Assembly (NCBI GenBank): GCA_030704615.1
Contig: CM060731.1
Span: 61,670,756-61,734,755 of the forward strand
DNA: 64,000 nt
Direction of reading: 5' to 3'
Origin: Takakia lepidozioides
Lineage: Eukaryota > Streptophyta > Takakiopsida > Takakiales > Takakiaceae
This document shows, piece by piece, positions 23,701-36,100 of the stretch. A program made the position numbers and the translations under genes. The notes beneath the pieces are model-generated. The model saw only the letters and a list, made by a program, of their open reading frames with translations. It was not told the DNA's origin and made no database searches. The number at the start of each line of letters is the position of its first letter. Positions within the stretch are counted from its first letter, which is position 1.

Positions 23701-24717
23701 TAATGCAACCATCAATTGCAACAGTTAAGTCAATAGATTTCTTCAAGACCAGCCACCCATCAGCCAATCATATACAAGTAGAATCCTTGGGAGGTGGATC
23801 TGGCTTAATTTTGGCTTACAAGGGATAATCAGATGTGAGACCCTTAGTGGTCTTTTTGAACCAGTCATATGGCTGTCAGAGCAAGCATACAAGGACTCCA
23901 TGTCATTGTAATCCATTAAACTTCATTTTTTATTGCCTTTTCAGATAGCTGATATTGAAGACTGCTGCAACAGTTCGGAGGCACTTACATGCCACAGATG
24001 GAATTGAAGATGATTGCTTTCTGTGGCATGACCAATGCCAAAAAGGACATCAATGCATACACCTGCACCCACACATCTTGTCCATTAGGCCCACAAGTCA
24101 CCAGATCACGCTACCAATAACATGGCTGCTAAATCGAGTAACTTCCAATCTCATGTAGAACCAGCGCTAACCCAGGGCTTGGTATCAGGATGCCCTTAAA
24201 GAGAATACTTTAAGAGCATCCTCTGGGCACCCCAAGGTCTTTCTTGGCAGGAATATGTGACCTGACGCTCGTTTGCCTAAATTCGTTCCTAGTGTCCACC
24301 GGGCAAATTATCTCTCCAACCCAATTTCAGACCCATCGACACTGATCATGTTTGATTTATTAAAATGGAGTTCAATGAGATCTTCCTCTCTAACTAGCTA
24401 ATTTGGTCAGCTACCATGAGTAAGACTTGAAAATCAGAACCGCCCCAGACCTGTCAGTATTAAAGTCACTCCATACGAAAACGAGGGTACAATCTCTTGG
24501 AGAGACCATAATGATGCGTAAGAGAGTAGATAAGAAAGTACATGCTGGAAACAAAAAGGAAATTACTTACAGGAATCATAAAGATGATGCGAACAGTATA
24601 GCGCTGGTAAGTGGGCTCCGTGTAATTGCAAAGATGATGGTAAATGTGCCATAGGGCCAATCCGCAGGCCCCGCAGGTACAAACCAATGCAAGTCCAATG
24701 GCATATATGCCTGCCAT
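20702..24717 (-). CDS. LAZ1-like membrane protein (TMEM184 / organic solute transporter alpha, DUF300 family), six exons
   Basis: Minus-strand exons by hand: 24717-24571, 24062-23989, 23273-23124, 22936-22651, 22034-21801, 21334-20702. All GT-AG; phases agree across every junction; product 507 residues. It matches plant LAZ1 in order: HIYHHLCNYTEPTYQRY and VRIIFMIP (exon 1), VYALMSFLAL (exon 2), YEAWVIYNFLSLCLAWVGGPG (split here for length as YEAWVIYNFL then SLCLAWVGGPG; exon 3), RRCKQGVLQFVILKPIL and KSVVFLTYWQ (exon 4), FAFPYKDYAEANVG (exon 5), RTFVPTGQEME (exon 6). About seven membrane helices precede a long polar, Ser/Arg-rich cytosolic tail (exon 6). Arabidopsis LAZ1 and its homologue act at the tonoplast/plasma membrane, in vacuole integrity, brassinosteroid signalling and hypersensitive cell death. 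That role here is inferred from family only. It is divergent from the PAC2 gene. Confidence 0.93.
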
Positions 24718-25994
24718 AACCCCACCCCTGCTGGGATAACCCTAATACCTACAGCTGCAGTAGCCCTGTAGACAATGGATCCACGGCCTCCATGATTCCT
24801 ATCAATCAAACATAAAACTCATCTTCCATTTCTCTCTTCCCCTGCTCTCTCTTGCCCCTGTCACTTTTCCTCCGCACTCTACTCACCCAACATTCCAAAA
24901 CAGTCTAAGCCCCTATAGCGTGTGAATCTTCCAAACATATACATATCTGCTCTTCATCTCCGCAACATTCTGCTGAATTGGGTGGGAAGCAGACAGATCG
25001 CGAATGCGGCATCGATCCAGCCGGCAAAGCCGGCCAAAGCGGGAAGAATGCCAGCTTCCCTTCGCACGTGTGATTCGGCTCCAATATATCCAGATCCCCA
25101 AAAGCCTGACTTATTTGATTTTTCTCAATTTGTTTCCTCCTAATAATCCCAAATGAAGTTTACAGGGGCGGCTCAGGCTGCCAGCACCAACCCCCCTTTC
25201 AAAAGAATAAAGTAAAAAAGCGAATAATGTAAGATGTAATAATGTAAGAACTATTTTCTTTCCGGTCTGCCCTTCGGACTCCCGGTCAGCCCCGCCACCA
25301 CTAAACCCTGCCTCGAAGATCCTCTGGTGGTGTCTGCGCAGGAATGCGGAGACAGGGAAGAGAGAGAGAGAGATCGTCGGTTGTATTGAAGGGCGGGTGT
25401 TCTTTTTTTCGATATTTTCTACGAGGGTTTTGCAGGATATTTTGTGACACCACTGAAGGAATTGATCTGTTCATTGTGGAGCCGGGATTGTCGATGTCCT
25501 GAATGTAGGTTTTGCAAGTTTGGCAACAGGGTTGTTGCGGGAAGTGGTGAAGGCGAGATCAGCTTTGTCAACTTGGGCACTGATCTCTTCCTGGGATTCA
25601 ACGGCTGGTTGGGTTGTACTTGGGAGAAAGATGATGTTCGTAAGGCCAGGCGGTGATGGGCGTCTGCATTCTCCTTCTACTTTGATCCTGGTAATTGATT
25701 ACTCCTTCTCCTTTGTGTACAATTCTGGTATTTAAAGTTGTCGTGTATCTGGGGTATCCCACTGATAACTTACTTTTGGGAGGCATTACCGCTGTAATCA
25801 ATGCAACCAGAGCACCGGTGAAATAAGTTGATATGCATGGGAATGCGTCAATTTTGAGCAAGTGTTAGAAGTGGGAATGTATCGGGGTTAGTCTCGCATC
25901 AGAATTGAGAGACTTGCAGTTGTTTTAATCCTCAACTTGGCCAATCCCATTTTGTCGTCATCTTGTTTCTATCGGCGAGAATAAAACATTCAGA
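24718..25994. promoter_or_regulatory. Shared divergent 5' region of LAZ1-like (-) and PAC2 (+) genes
   Basis: 1,277 bases separate the two start codons on opposite strands, so both promoters and 5' UTRs lie here. It contains a GA microsatellite (about 25358-25374) of the kind bound by plant BPC/GAGA factors and, around 24830-24870, CT-rich stretches. No open frame in it resembles a protein I know. Untranslated introns cannot be excluded. Confidence 0.5.
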
Positions 25995-28291
25995 ATGTCA
26001 GATGATAGCAAGACACTACCCAAGTACTCTGTGGCTTTGTTGTTTCTGCAGCCGGCTCTGTCCATAGGAAATGCAGGTCAGCTGGCAGTAGACCTTCTCA
26101 TTTCCTCTCTTGCATTGTCAAAAGCTGGATATCTGGATGAACCACATGTGTTACCATGCGTTGGAAATGATCCTTTTGGCCCCACAGCAGAAGGGAAGTT
26201 GACGGTTTCCCTTGAAGGTTAGTACCGTCATGGCTGCCATTGAACTTCTCTGTTGCCTCGTATCTGCTGTTGTGGAAGGCAAATGAGTGGGTTAATCTCA
26301 CGCAGTATAAGAATTATTTTATACCAACAAGTACGGTAGATCAGACAACTTGGGTCCAGGGCAGCCTCACTGTGTATATTCATGTTGATCTAGTTGTAGA
26401 CCCTATACTTGATTGTCTGGTTTTTCCTTTGTTGATGTGGATAAGTGCCAAATCCTCAATGTCAAAGTTAGGTTTCTAATATGAAGAGGTTTCGGGAACT
26501 GGACAAGGACTCTCAGTGCTTCTATACACTAAACATCCGCTCTGGGTTGTCAGTGTATGAAGATGCGGAGCAAGGTCTTAGCATTGTGCAGCAGCGAGCC
26601 CCTGTTGTCAAGGTTGTTACTCCCTCAGTTGTGCCTCTTCATCTCATCATACTTTCCATCTTGTGTATCTCTTTGGAAATTTGCGTAGCGATGCTCATGG
26701 CTGTATGTGGCATGCCAATGCGACTGTCAACTCATGCAACCTATAGAAAGTTAAAACAGTAGATTCTGGGAATGGTTCAGTCTCTTGGGGTTTGGTCAGG
26801 CCTTCAAGGGCGTCGGTTTGTCTTAAACGTGGACAGGGGACAATGATGAAGTATGCCAGCAATGTGGCTGACTGGGCAGTTGCTGAGGGGGTGAAAGAAG
26901 TCATTATTCTCTCTGGCTTAGATGCTGGCAAACGCAAACAGATGGATCTGTATTTCCTCCACCCTCTCCCTCATTTTCTCTCTCTCCATCTACAATGTAC
27001 TTCTGTTTTTCCCATTTAAGTCTTACCTACGTGTTGCCCCTTCATAGAGGATGCTGCCATTACGCTGTAGGGATATATGGTCCCTTTGGGGCCTCCTTGT
27101 TAGTCGCCACATGTAAGTGTCTCAACACTGAGAAGGAAAGGAACTCATTGATGACTGGTCAAACTATTGTTTTTGGCTCTTAGGTGAGAAGTACTAGATA
27201 GCACTCAGTGCACACTCAGCCCCATCTAATGAAAGAGATGTAGATTGTACCGGTCTAGTACTGCCTTAGCATGTAATGTGGGAGCACCATTTTTCAAATA
27301 GACAATTGAATTGCTCAATTTTGGATATGAAGTAAGGGTTGGTATGTAATCTATATGTGTGCTTGACCACAGCCCACCGATTCAATACATATCAACAGCT
27401 AATACGGACGGCTCTGATGTGCGCTGTGAGCGACTGGGATGGAGACGTTTGGAAGGGTACTCATCAATAGATGCCGTATTGACCTCAGAAGAAGCTACTA
27501 CAGACGAGATGTACTACCTACAACTACCGTTCTCCTCACTTTTCTCCTGTTGCAAGGTAGGGTTTGCCACTATGCATTCGAGGGTTTATTTTATTGGGGT
27601 TAAGAATAGCTGTCTTTTCCTTGGATTGCCATGGTTGTAGGCTTGTAAGGCAGGAACCTAGAATCTAGTCACCAGTCCTAGCCAAATTAGGTCATCAGCA
27701 ATTTACTGGGGTGATTAAGTAACATGCCTTTGTAGATTACACTCTGGTTAAAAATCCCCACCTAGGACTTCCGTCAGTTGCTTGTGGGTGATCACCCACA
27801 GCTTTTCAATTATCGACTCCCTGTATGAAGGCCCTAATAAGAGCAGGACCCCCACAATATGGCTAACTTGGAAGTTGTAGATTGTTGCAGGCTCGAGGAT
27901 TGAAGGTTGTGTGTGTGCTCTGCTTTTGTGCTGAGGGGGACAATGTGCCTGATGCCTTTGTCATGGCCGACGGGTTACAACGCCTTCTGCATCCTGCAAA
28001 CAGTGAATCCCATGGTCATCTCTTGCAACTGAATTTTGAGTGGATGCCTTTTTCATCGCAATCTCAAATGCTAGTCACATGAGTTTGTGGCTGGGTTTCA
28101 ACTATTTCTAATGTCAAATTAGTAGCAGTTTGGACATGACCTACCCCAATACTGCAAAACACTTCTCACTCAAGTTGCACATTGCTGATAGAAAATGGGT
28201 TGGTGGTGCAGGGGCTGGCAATGAGTGGAAGATCCCCTTGTCTTGGACAACAGTCTATGGCCCGCCACCTGACGATAGCATGTTTTGCTGA
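25995..28291 (+). CDS. Proteasome assembly chaperone 2 (PAC2/PSMG2), six exons
   Basis: Partner of PAC1 in the heterodimer that guides assembly of the 20S proteasome alpha ring in cytosol and nucleus. Exons by hand: 25995-26217, 26554-26612, 26837-26949, 27373-27556, 27891-28014, 28212-28291. Phases join cleanly and the product is 260 residues, like the ~264-residue human protein. Diagnostic stretches in order: LLFLQPALSIGNAGQLAVDL and PCVGNDPFG (exon 1), LSIVQQRAPVVK (exon 2), ADWAVAEGVKEVIILSGLDA (exon 3), IQYISTANTDGSD and ERLGWRRLE (exon 4), VLCFCAEGDNVPDAF (exon 5), EWKIPLSWTTVYGPPPDD (exon 6). The intron 2 donor (AAG|GTTGTT) and intron 5 donor (ATG|GTCATC) are weak but the only ones that keep frame and homology. 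Head to head with LAZ1. Confidence 0.92.
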
Positions 28292-30812
28292 GCAAGCTCA
28301 ATCCTTGCATAGAAAGCATTAGTCTTTCAGGAGATACAGTATATATATGTGATTTTGAGAAAAGATCAAAGTCTTCATGCACATAAACCGGTACTGTACT
28401 TCAATGGCTTGAAGCCACTGTAAATTTGTAGGTCTCACTGCACACAAAATGATTTCCATTGTTAGGATCAGGTGAAGCACTTCGACACCAGAGCTCTGAT
28501 GGCCATCAGATGCATCAAATCTATCCACAGTGCATGCACCTATTAAATGTGAGCTATGCAGTGCTTGATAGCCATAAAGTTTTCATAGGGCTATGGTGAA
28601 GGTAAGGTTCTCAGATTAGAGTTCACCTGTGCGACTGGGCTGTAATTTGCATTTACATCTCCCTCCATCACACACTTTACCACTTGGATATGGAGCTGCA
28701 GTCTTGACCATGTCCAAAACATTCGAATTGAACGAGTCCTCCATTTACTGGAATCTCTGAAGAAGCAGTCCTCTTGCCCATGTACTGTGCATGTTTAGAA
28801 AATTCTTACAGTGCAGTCTTAGATGGATTATCCATCCCTATCTCTGAAAAATGTATTGTACATCGAACTTGAAAAGTCCAAGGTCCGAGAGGTACGTCTC
28901 TGCAACATTCTGATGCGAGGTCGCTCTCTCTTCATGCTTTCATGCTTTGATGTCTGAGTATGTGCTGCTTGGTTCGATTACGCCTAGGCATCCCTCAGAG
29001 CAGCAGCACAAAGGTTTCGGAAAAAGAATTGAAGGAGCAGCAGCTGCAGAAAGGGTTTGGCAAAAGGAATGAAGAAGAGGCAGCCACTGCTGCGCATACA
29101 GTAATAGCATGGCACCCACATGGTCTCAAAGCATGTCCGCAAGCCATGTTACGCTCGTAGCAACTAGCAACCCTGGGTGCCAGTCTACGCTCCTATGTAT
29201 TCACATCGCGGTGCATTGAGATTTGTTTCGAACAGTTTGAAGACAATTGAGCTGCAATTGAGAGCAATGATAGAGGAGGAGGAGATTTATGGGCGGGACA
29301 ATGAGCAAGTAGGCCATTCGAAGAGAGAAAAAATGAGTGCCCATGGTCAGCAATGCTCGCAGTCGGCAAGGCAGTGCCCAGCACTGGAAACATTCCTGAC
29401 GCCGGATTAGGGGTGCGGAGGAGCTTTGGAACCAATATTTTGCAAATCCCAATCGAGACTGGGACAATCCAGGCAATAAGGTGAATATCTCTTCTCTTCC
29501 CGAAGAAAGGACAATAGTCGACGCAATGTCTCGCAAAGTTATTATAGCTCTCTCTCTCCATCTCACACTGCAACCATATTCCGATGTGTGTCACTTCTGT
29601 CGCAAGCTAGAAGCCTGGTGGAGCAGTGCTAAATCAAACTCATGCTTTCTGGATGCCAGCGCATCGATCTACAGTCAACTCACCGTGACTGCAGTGACAG
29701 TCACATTTAGCTCAATTTGTGCAAGCAACAGCGCTAGAGGAGCAGTGCTGGAATTGGAGCTCATTCTTTCTTGAGGGAGATTATCCCGAGGGAGCGAAGT
29801 CGCCATGTCTAAGGCACTTTCTCCCTTTTTTCCACTTCTGTGATGTGCAACTGAACAGTTTCGTCATGTCTAAGGCTGACGTAGCACTGCTGTGATGAAC
29901 ATAGTGCTGTCTACCATGAGGTCAATGCCACCCTTACATCAGCACCCGCTTCCTTGCAGACTGTTTTGTTCGGTTGGCTGAGCAGTGTGACACTTTTTGC
30001 CTACTTCACAAAACCCTCTGGGTTTGAAACCCCATGAACGACTCTGCGAGGTTTATATTTTGTGGGGATGGTCCTGCAAGCATTGTCTCTCTTCGCCCAT
30101 CTCCCATTGTCAATTACAGTTTGTGGCGAGGGGTAAGGATGTATTCATTTTGTGGTGAAGGCAGGGAAAGCTGAAGGAGGCAAGGGTGGAGTGTTCGTGC
30201 AGATCCAGCCTCGAGGACCAAATTTAAGCACAAGAGTATGGATGAAGCACTGTGGATTGAACTCTGCAACAGGCCTGCTTGGGTAGTTGGTCAATTGGAC
30301 AAGCTGGAAGCAGCTAGGCAAAACCCAGGTCTGCAGTGAGCTCTGTTGCAGGAGAATTATGAGGGCATTTCCAGTATGACAGTCTCTTCTACTTCACCGA
30401 TGCAGACCTCGTGGACTTCTGATCTTTCGTTTTAGTTGCATGGATTAACGTGCTGAGTACTCTCATCAATTTTCAAGCAGGGAGGCAGCAAGCCACCCTT
30501 TGCATATCCCAAGGAGCAGAGTCCTTTTACTTTTGAATGATACTTCTCTCTTCAGACAGAAATGGAGCAGAACAATTGGGTGATGCACGGCATCTCAGCT
30601 AGTCTGAATTCATACGTTCGTTGCAAGCAAGTACCTTCATGTTGTGGTGTGGAAGGGTTACTACGAAACAACACTATCTATTCTGCCTGGCAATTCGTAA
30701 GAAGGAGGCCGTCTTCGTGAAGAGATCTGTCTTCGAAGCATGCAGGAGCTTTAAGATAATTCTATGAGTTTTAGTGTCAAGGTTTGCAACTAAAAGTTTG
30801 AAGTCATGCAGG
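28292..30812. other. Intergenic region between PAC2 and the PPR gene
   Basis: About 2.5 kb without a recognisable gene. Short open frames near 28960-29160 and on both strands at 29177-29600 resemble nothing I know and overlap each other. It will contain the PAC2 3' UTR and the PPR promoter. Two out-of-frame ATG triplets precede the PPR start, one at 30763. Confidence 0.45.
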
Positions 30813-33134
30813 ATGGCAGGATTGAATCAAGTACAGCTGTTTGAATACAGCATCTCCGCTGTTACCAATGCTTTTGGAAGAGCACCAAGAGAAGAAATCA
30901 ACAAAAAAAATTCTGGCATTTGTGAGGATGTAAGGACACTATGTAGGGCAGGACAACTGAAAGAGGCACTGCATGTTTTGAAGCACGGAGGCAGTTCTGC
31001 AGACTCCGGTACCTATGTCTGTTTTTTGCAGGAGTGCATCCAGAGGAGAGGCCTGGCAATGGGAAAGCAGGTGCATGCCCAGATTGTCGAAAGTGGATTT
31101 AAGTCAAACATCTTTTTACTCAACACCCTTGTCAACATGTATGCCAAGTGTGGGAGCGTGGCAGGTGCACGCCTCGTGTTTGACAAAATGCCTGAACGAA
31201 ATATGGTTACATGGAATATAATGATGGCAGGATATGCCAAGCAGGGGTGTGGTAGGGAGGCCTTCGAAATCTATGAGCAAATGATACGGGAAGGGATGGC
31301 ACCCAGCCATGTCACATTCGTTTGCATTCTCAAGGCGTGTGCCAGCCTAGGATCCCTGGAAAAGGGCAAAAAAGTCCACGTTGACATCATCAAATTTGGA
31401 ATTTCTCCAGATATTATCCTGGAGACTGCGCTTGTTGACATGTATGCGAAATGCGGGAGCATGAAGGATGTACGTGAAGTGTTCAACAATATGGCTAAGA
31501 AAGATGTAGTTTCATGGAGTGCGATGATTGCAGGATATGCTCAGCATGGGTGTGGTAGGGAGGCTTTGGAGATGTATGAGCAAATGATACTGGAAGGGGT
31601 GATGCCCAATAATGTCACGTTCATTTCTGTTCTCAAGGCATGTGCTGGCCTAGGCGCCCTGGAGAGAGGCAAAGAGGTCCATGCTGAAATCATTCAAGCT
31701 GTAATTGTACCAGATATAATTCTGGAAACTGCCCTTGCTGACATGTATGCCAAATGTGGGAATATGAACGATGCACGGCGAGTGTTTGACAATATGGCTG
31801 AACGAAATGTGGTCTCGTGGAATGCAATTATAGCAGGATATGCCCAGCAAGGGTGTTGTACAGAGGCTGTCCAACTGTTTGAACAAATGAAACAGGAAGG
31901 CATGAAGCCGAATGTGGTCTCATGGAGTGCGATGATTGCAGGATATGCTCAGCATGGGTGTGGTAGGGAGGCTTTGGAGATATATGAGCAAATGATACAG
32001 GAAGGGGTGATGCCCACCCAGGTAACGTTGGTTTCCATTCTCAATGCATGTGCCAGCCTGGCAGCCCTGGAAAAGGGCCAAGAGGTCCATGCTGACATCA
32101 TCAAAGCCAGAATCAAGCCAAATATCATTTTGGAGAATAGCCTTGTTGACATGTATGCCAAATGTGGGAGCACAAATGATGCACGCCGCGTGTTCGACAA
32201 TATGGCTAAGCGAGATGTGGTCTCATGGAGTGCCATGATTGCAGGATATGCTCAACATGGGTGTGGGAGGGAGGCCCTGACACTATTTGAGAAAATGCTA
32301 CAGGAAGGCTTAAAGCCGAACGGCATCACCTTGATATGTGTTCTCTCTGCTTGTAGCCATGTGGGCCTAGTTGATGAAGGCTGTCATTATTTTGATTTGA
32401 TGAGTCTAGATCATGGCCTTGCTCCAACAGTGGAGCATTTTGGCTGCATGGTGGACCTTCTTGGCCGTGCTGGGCTATTAGATGAAGCAGAGGACTTCAT
32501 GAATGCAATGCCAATTAGGCCAGGTGCTTCTGTTTGGGGGGCCTTGCTGGGTGCCTGCAGAATTCATGGCAATGTGGAGGTAGCAGAACGTGTGGCAATG
32601 TGTCTTCTTAAGTGGGATCCACAGGATGCAGGAACTTATGTACTTCTATCAAACATCTATGCTGCGGCTGGCAGGTGGGAAGATACAGCAAAGGTGAGGA
32701 CAATGATGGATGACAGAGGTGTCAGGAAGGAGCCAGGGCGCAGCTGCATTGAGGTGGACAACCAGGTGCATACATTTTTTGTAGCAGATAAAGTGCATCC
32801 GAAAATCAAGGAAATCCATGCCGAGCTGAAGAGATTGACTGGGCAGATGAAAGAGGCCGGGTATCTGCCCGACACACAGTTTGTACTACATGATGTTGAG
32901 GAGGAGAGAAAGGAAGCTTCTCTTTGTTACCACAGTGAGAAGCTGGCCATGGCTTTTGGGCTGATCAGCACGTCCCCCGGGAAACCTCTCCGTGTCATCA
33001 AGAACCTTCGGGTGTGCGGCGACTGCCACACCACATCCAAGTTCATCTCACAGATTGTTGGAAGGGAAATTGTTGTGCGGGATGCCAGCCGCTTTCACCA
33101 CTTCCAAGATGGAGTTTGTTCTTGTGGGGAGTAA
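30813..33134 (+). CDS. PLS-class pentatricopeptide repeat protein with E/E+ and DYW domains
   Basis: Organelle RNA-binding protein of the C-to-U editing type; 773 residues from ATG 30813, intronless. The same frame is open to 30774 without another ATG. About fifteen PPR motifs run from residue ~66 to ~575 in L-S-P order (repeated NMYAKCGS, DVVSWSAMIAGYAQHGCG, FISVLKACAGLGALERGKEV-type units), then E/E+ motifs (VWGALLGACRIHGN, YVLLSNIYAAAGRW) and a DYW domain from ~641. The deaminase zinc ligands and catalytic Glu are present: HSE at 707-709 and CGDC at 735-738, with a second HH...CSC site. The protein ends CSCGE. The next codons are TAA, TGG, TAA where relatives end in D/E-Y-W, so one base change removed the last two residues. 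One PPR unit pair is P-P rather than P-L-S. A transit peptide is likely but not distinctive. Confidence 0.93.
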   Translation: MAGLNQVQLFEYSISAVTNAFGRAPREEINKKNSGICEDVRTLCRAGQLKEALHVLKHGGSSADSGTYVCFLQECIQRRGLAMGKQVHAQIVESGFKSNIFLLNTLVNMYAKCGSVAGARLVFDKMPERNMVTWNIMMAGYAKQGCGREAFEIYEQMIREGMAPSHVTFVCILKACASLGSLEKGKKVHVDIIKFGISPDIILETALVDMYAKCGSMKDVREVFNNMAKKDVVSWSAMIAGYAQHGCGREALEMYEQMILEGVMPNNVTFISVLKACAGLGALERGKEVHAEIIQAVIVPDIILETALADMYAKCGNMNDARRVFDNMAERNVVSWNAIIAGYAQQGCCTEAVQLFEQMKQEGMKPNVVSWSAMIAGYAQHGCGREALEIYEQMIQEGVMPTQVTLVSILNACASLAALEKGQEVHADIIKARIKPNIILENSLVDMYAKCGSTNDARRVFDNMAKRDVVSWSAMIAGYAQHGCGREALTLFEKMLQEGLKPNGITLICVLSACSHVGLVDEGCHYFDLMSLDHGLAPTVEHFGCMVDLLGRAGLLDEAEDFMNAMPIRPGASVWGALLGACRIHGNVEVAERVAMCLLKWDPQDAGTYVLLSNIYAAAGRWEDTAKVRTMMDDRGVRKEPGRSCIEVDNQVHTFFVADKVHPKIKEIHAELKRLTGQMKEAGYLPDTQFVLHDVEEERKEASLCYHSEKLAMAFGLISTSPGKPLRVIKNLRVCGDCHTTSKFISQIVGREIVVRDASRFHHFQDGVCSCGE

Positions 33135-36100
33135 TGGTAAATTACTGTTTGGATTTCAGGTTTGTTTCGGTGAGAGAAAGTTGAAAGAAAATGGTGTCTT
33201 TCAGTGTACAGTGGTCAAAAGTCAAAACTGCATCAACAACAGCTGTAGTCTCGAAAACCATATTGCAGAGTGGTCCATAGATTTTGTAATTAGTAAGTAT
33301 GAAGGAAATCCTTAAGTTTGAAACTTCGTACCAAACTTCTACTGAAACGTTGGCACTGTCCAGTATGCCCTGACATCAATGTCTCTTAGCAACAATAGCT
33401 AGTCAATATGCAGTATTCTTGTTCTCATTCAAAAGAATAGTATACTTCTTAATTTAACAATCCTCTAATTGAGGCTCCATGCAGTAAGAATTAAGAAGAG
33501 GTTTTTCCTTTGCATAATGAGAGATGTACGTCCTCTAACTACTGGAAACTGACTCCTGAACCATTCACCCTCGCATATGCTTGTCCAGTAAAGCCTGCAC
33601 TTCCTATTGGCACTACTGATCCACTATTTGATCAAATGCCCAGCCAGTCAAAACAGCTACCTCCTCCTCACTGCTGAAATTATTTTGAATCTCCAAAATT
33701 TTGCAGAATTCTATACCTATGTCTGCCAGTATTTGGCCAGGTCATCAGAGGGGTGAGCGCAAGTGAGCAATGTTGGCCTGAGTGCAACCTTGACACGGAA
33801 TTAGGAGCCATATGATCCAGGTATTTCAAAATTAAGGATGCAAATTGCAAGCGTTATAGGTAATTGGGATATGTCCATTGCTTAGTAAGATAGTCTGGTA
33901 TGCGCCCGGTTGTTGATTTCTGGCCGGGTATTGGGGTGGGTACCAGGCGAGTGTTGGTCGGGTAGTACACCCAGTTAACCCCTAAACACCAACAGCTTTT
34001 TCACAAAAATCTGCAAAATCTGAACCTCATGCCACCTTTTTATGTATTACAAATAATTTCCTCAGATCTACAAAATGTCACCATTTCATCATGTTGTTAG
34101 CTACATCCCATCCCTTCACCTAAATTTTCATGACATTTGGCCGTAGGGATTGGAATCTTATAATTGCTTTGTGAGCATGAAATGTTCCTATAACCTCTGC
34201 AAAGTGGGAAAACGTGGTATCAAATTTCCAAAGCTTCTCTTTGGTGGGCCGATTGAGTTTAAATTCCATAGGAATATGCCTCATGATGTTGGCCACCTTC
34301 TCCTAATTTTTCAGAGTTTTTGGACAAGATTTGGTTATACCTCCTTTGTAGTGATCTGCCAGAGGGGGCTCCACATACTGCATTTTCTGTATTTTCCACC
34401 TTTTGGTTTTGGTGAAAACCTGGGTGTGTTTTCTGGAAAACGGAATGATCCTAATGTTGTCAATCAAGTTGGCCTGAATTTCTGATTGAATCCATCATTG
34501 CAAAAACCCCTTAAGAGGTGGGTTTCCTCGTGAGACCTATAATTCTGCACTACCCCGTATTTCTCAGGGTGTGTGCCATGGGCCATACATGGAAAGTTGG
34601 GGTACACCGTGTCACAGCTAGCCCCTTGAGCAGCGGTTAGCCGCAGCCTGCATTCATTGCAGACCGGGCAGCGGGTGGGCCCCCACAACCCCAGTGTCGT
34701 GCGGCAGCGGGCAGCCGCATATCAACGACGATCTGCCCGCAGTTCGTCATTTGGCCGCACAAATCGCCATAATCTTCTGACATTTTCACCAATGCGCCTC
34801 GGGCAGGTGCCATTGGAAAGCCCTTATTGAGGGCTACAGTTCAGCTGTTTACCAGTGATAATGGGATAGGAAATTTGAAAAACAGGGTGCGAGGGGTTGA
34901 TGCGGCCTATAAGGGTTAACAAATATTCTGAACAAAAATCATACCCGCATTATCCATAAAGTCCGGGTATCTCAAAAAAGTTTCGCTCTGGGTATTCATA
35001 CATTGATACCCACCCAACACTAGTTTGTTACCAAGAATAGAGGATGTTAGCGGATCTATAGGTCAAACATCTTTTTAAAAAACATTTTGCAGAGTCAAAA
35101 TGTTTCTTGAATTATGTTTCCAAGTAATAATTTCTCACATTTTTTGAGAGAGAACAATCAATATATGAATCGAGACGTTTGTTGGCTCCTCCCTACAGAG
35201 GAGACTAGCTACCCATTAGTGTCAAAAAAATGTCAACTCCCTGTTACACCTTCCCCAGATAACACCTTCCCCAAATGAACCCCTCCTTAGATTACATCCG
35301 GGTCATGCACTCCTTCGGTAAAATTGTGGTGCAAAAATGGGTGCCATGAAGTTTTCAGCATTTGAAAATACATGCAGGATGATTGTGGGATAGAGGAAAT
35401 ATTGTTTATGAGCGTTCACCCCTAGTCTAGTAGGCCAGCTAAGTGTGTTCATTTGATGTATGGTCTCTTGTTTCCAGTAATGGTCTGTCCAGGAAGGAGG
35501 GATGGTGAGAAGACAAAACGAAAGAGCAGGTCAGTGAAATATCTAGATAGGGTTCGTCATCTATCATGTCGTGTTCATCAGTACGTTAGCGAGAGTGGAA
35601 ATATCCTAGCCGTGCTGAAACTTTGCATCTTAGGGCAGCAGACCTACCATGGTCCGTTTGAGATAGCTTGCAAAACCTCCTGATTAGGTGGTGGAAAATT
35701 TAGGGGCCTTCTTACATGTCTCGGGCATGTCGAATGTCCAATCACAAGTGTAGTCGTTGGCTGGGCTACTGCAATATTTACAGACAACAATTCATAGTCA
35801 CAAGCGAGCATTTTTTCTAACTTCCAGCCCTGTGCCTTGCATTGGTGCATCTGGGTTCTGACCCGCTTGATGCATTGTGGGGTTCCGCATGGGATAGCTA
35901 TGCCCAACAAAGACACACAGTAATTTCATTTTGTTCTCAACTATGGTCACACGTTGGGGCAAAGTTCATTTTTGTGAAAGCTTGTGGAGTTTCTTGTGCC
36001 AAGTCTGCAAACTCTTGACTAAGGGTGGTGTATTGGTGATTGGTCGTGCAGGTGTGGCTTCTATTTACATCCTTGCAACATCAATTACAGGTTGGTTGAT

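Noticed and set aside
28960-29594. Overlapping open frames on both strands between PAC2 and the PPR gene
   Set aside because: They overlap in opposite directions, have no recognised motifs and no consistent splice pattern.
30774-30812. Upstream in-frame start for the PPR protein
   Set aside because: The frame is open but contains only GTG, not ATG; the first ATG is 30813.
34150-34485. 111-codon plus-strand open frame
   Set aside because: No recognisable motif, within a probable transposon remnant, and AT-rich enough to occur by chance.
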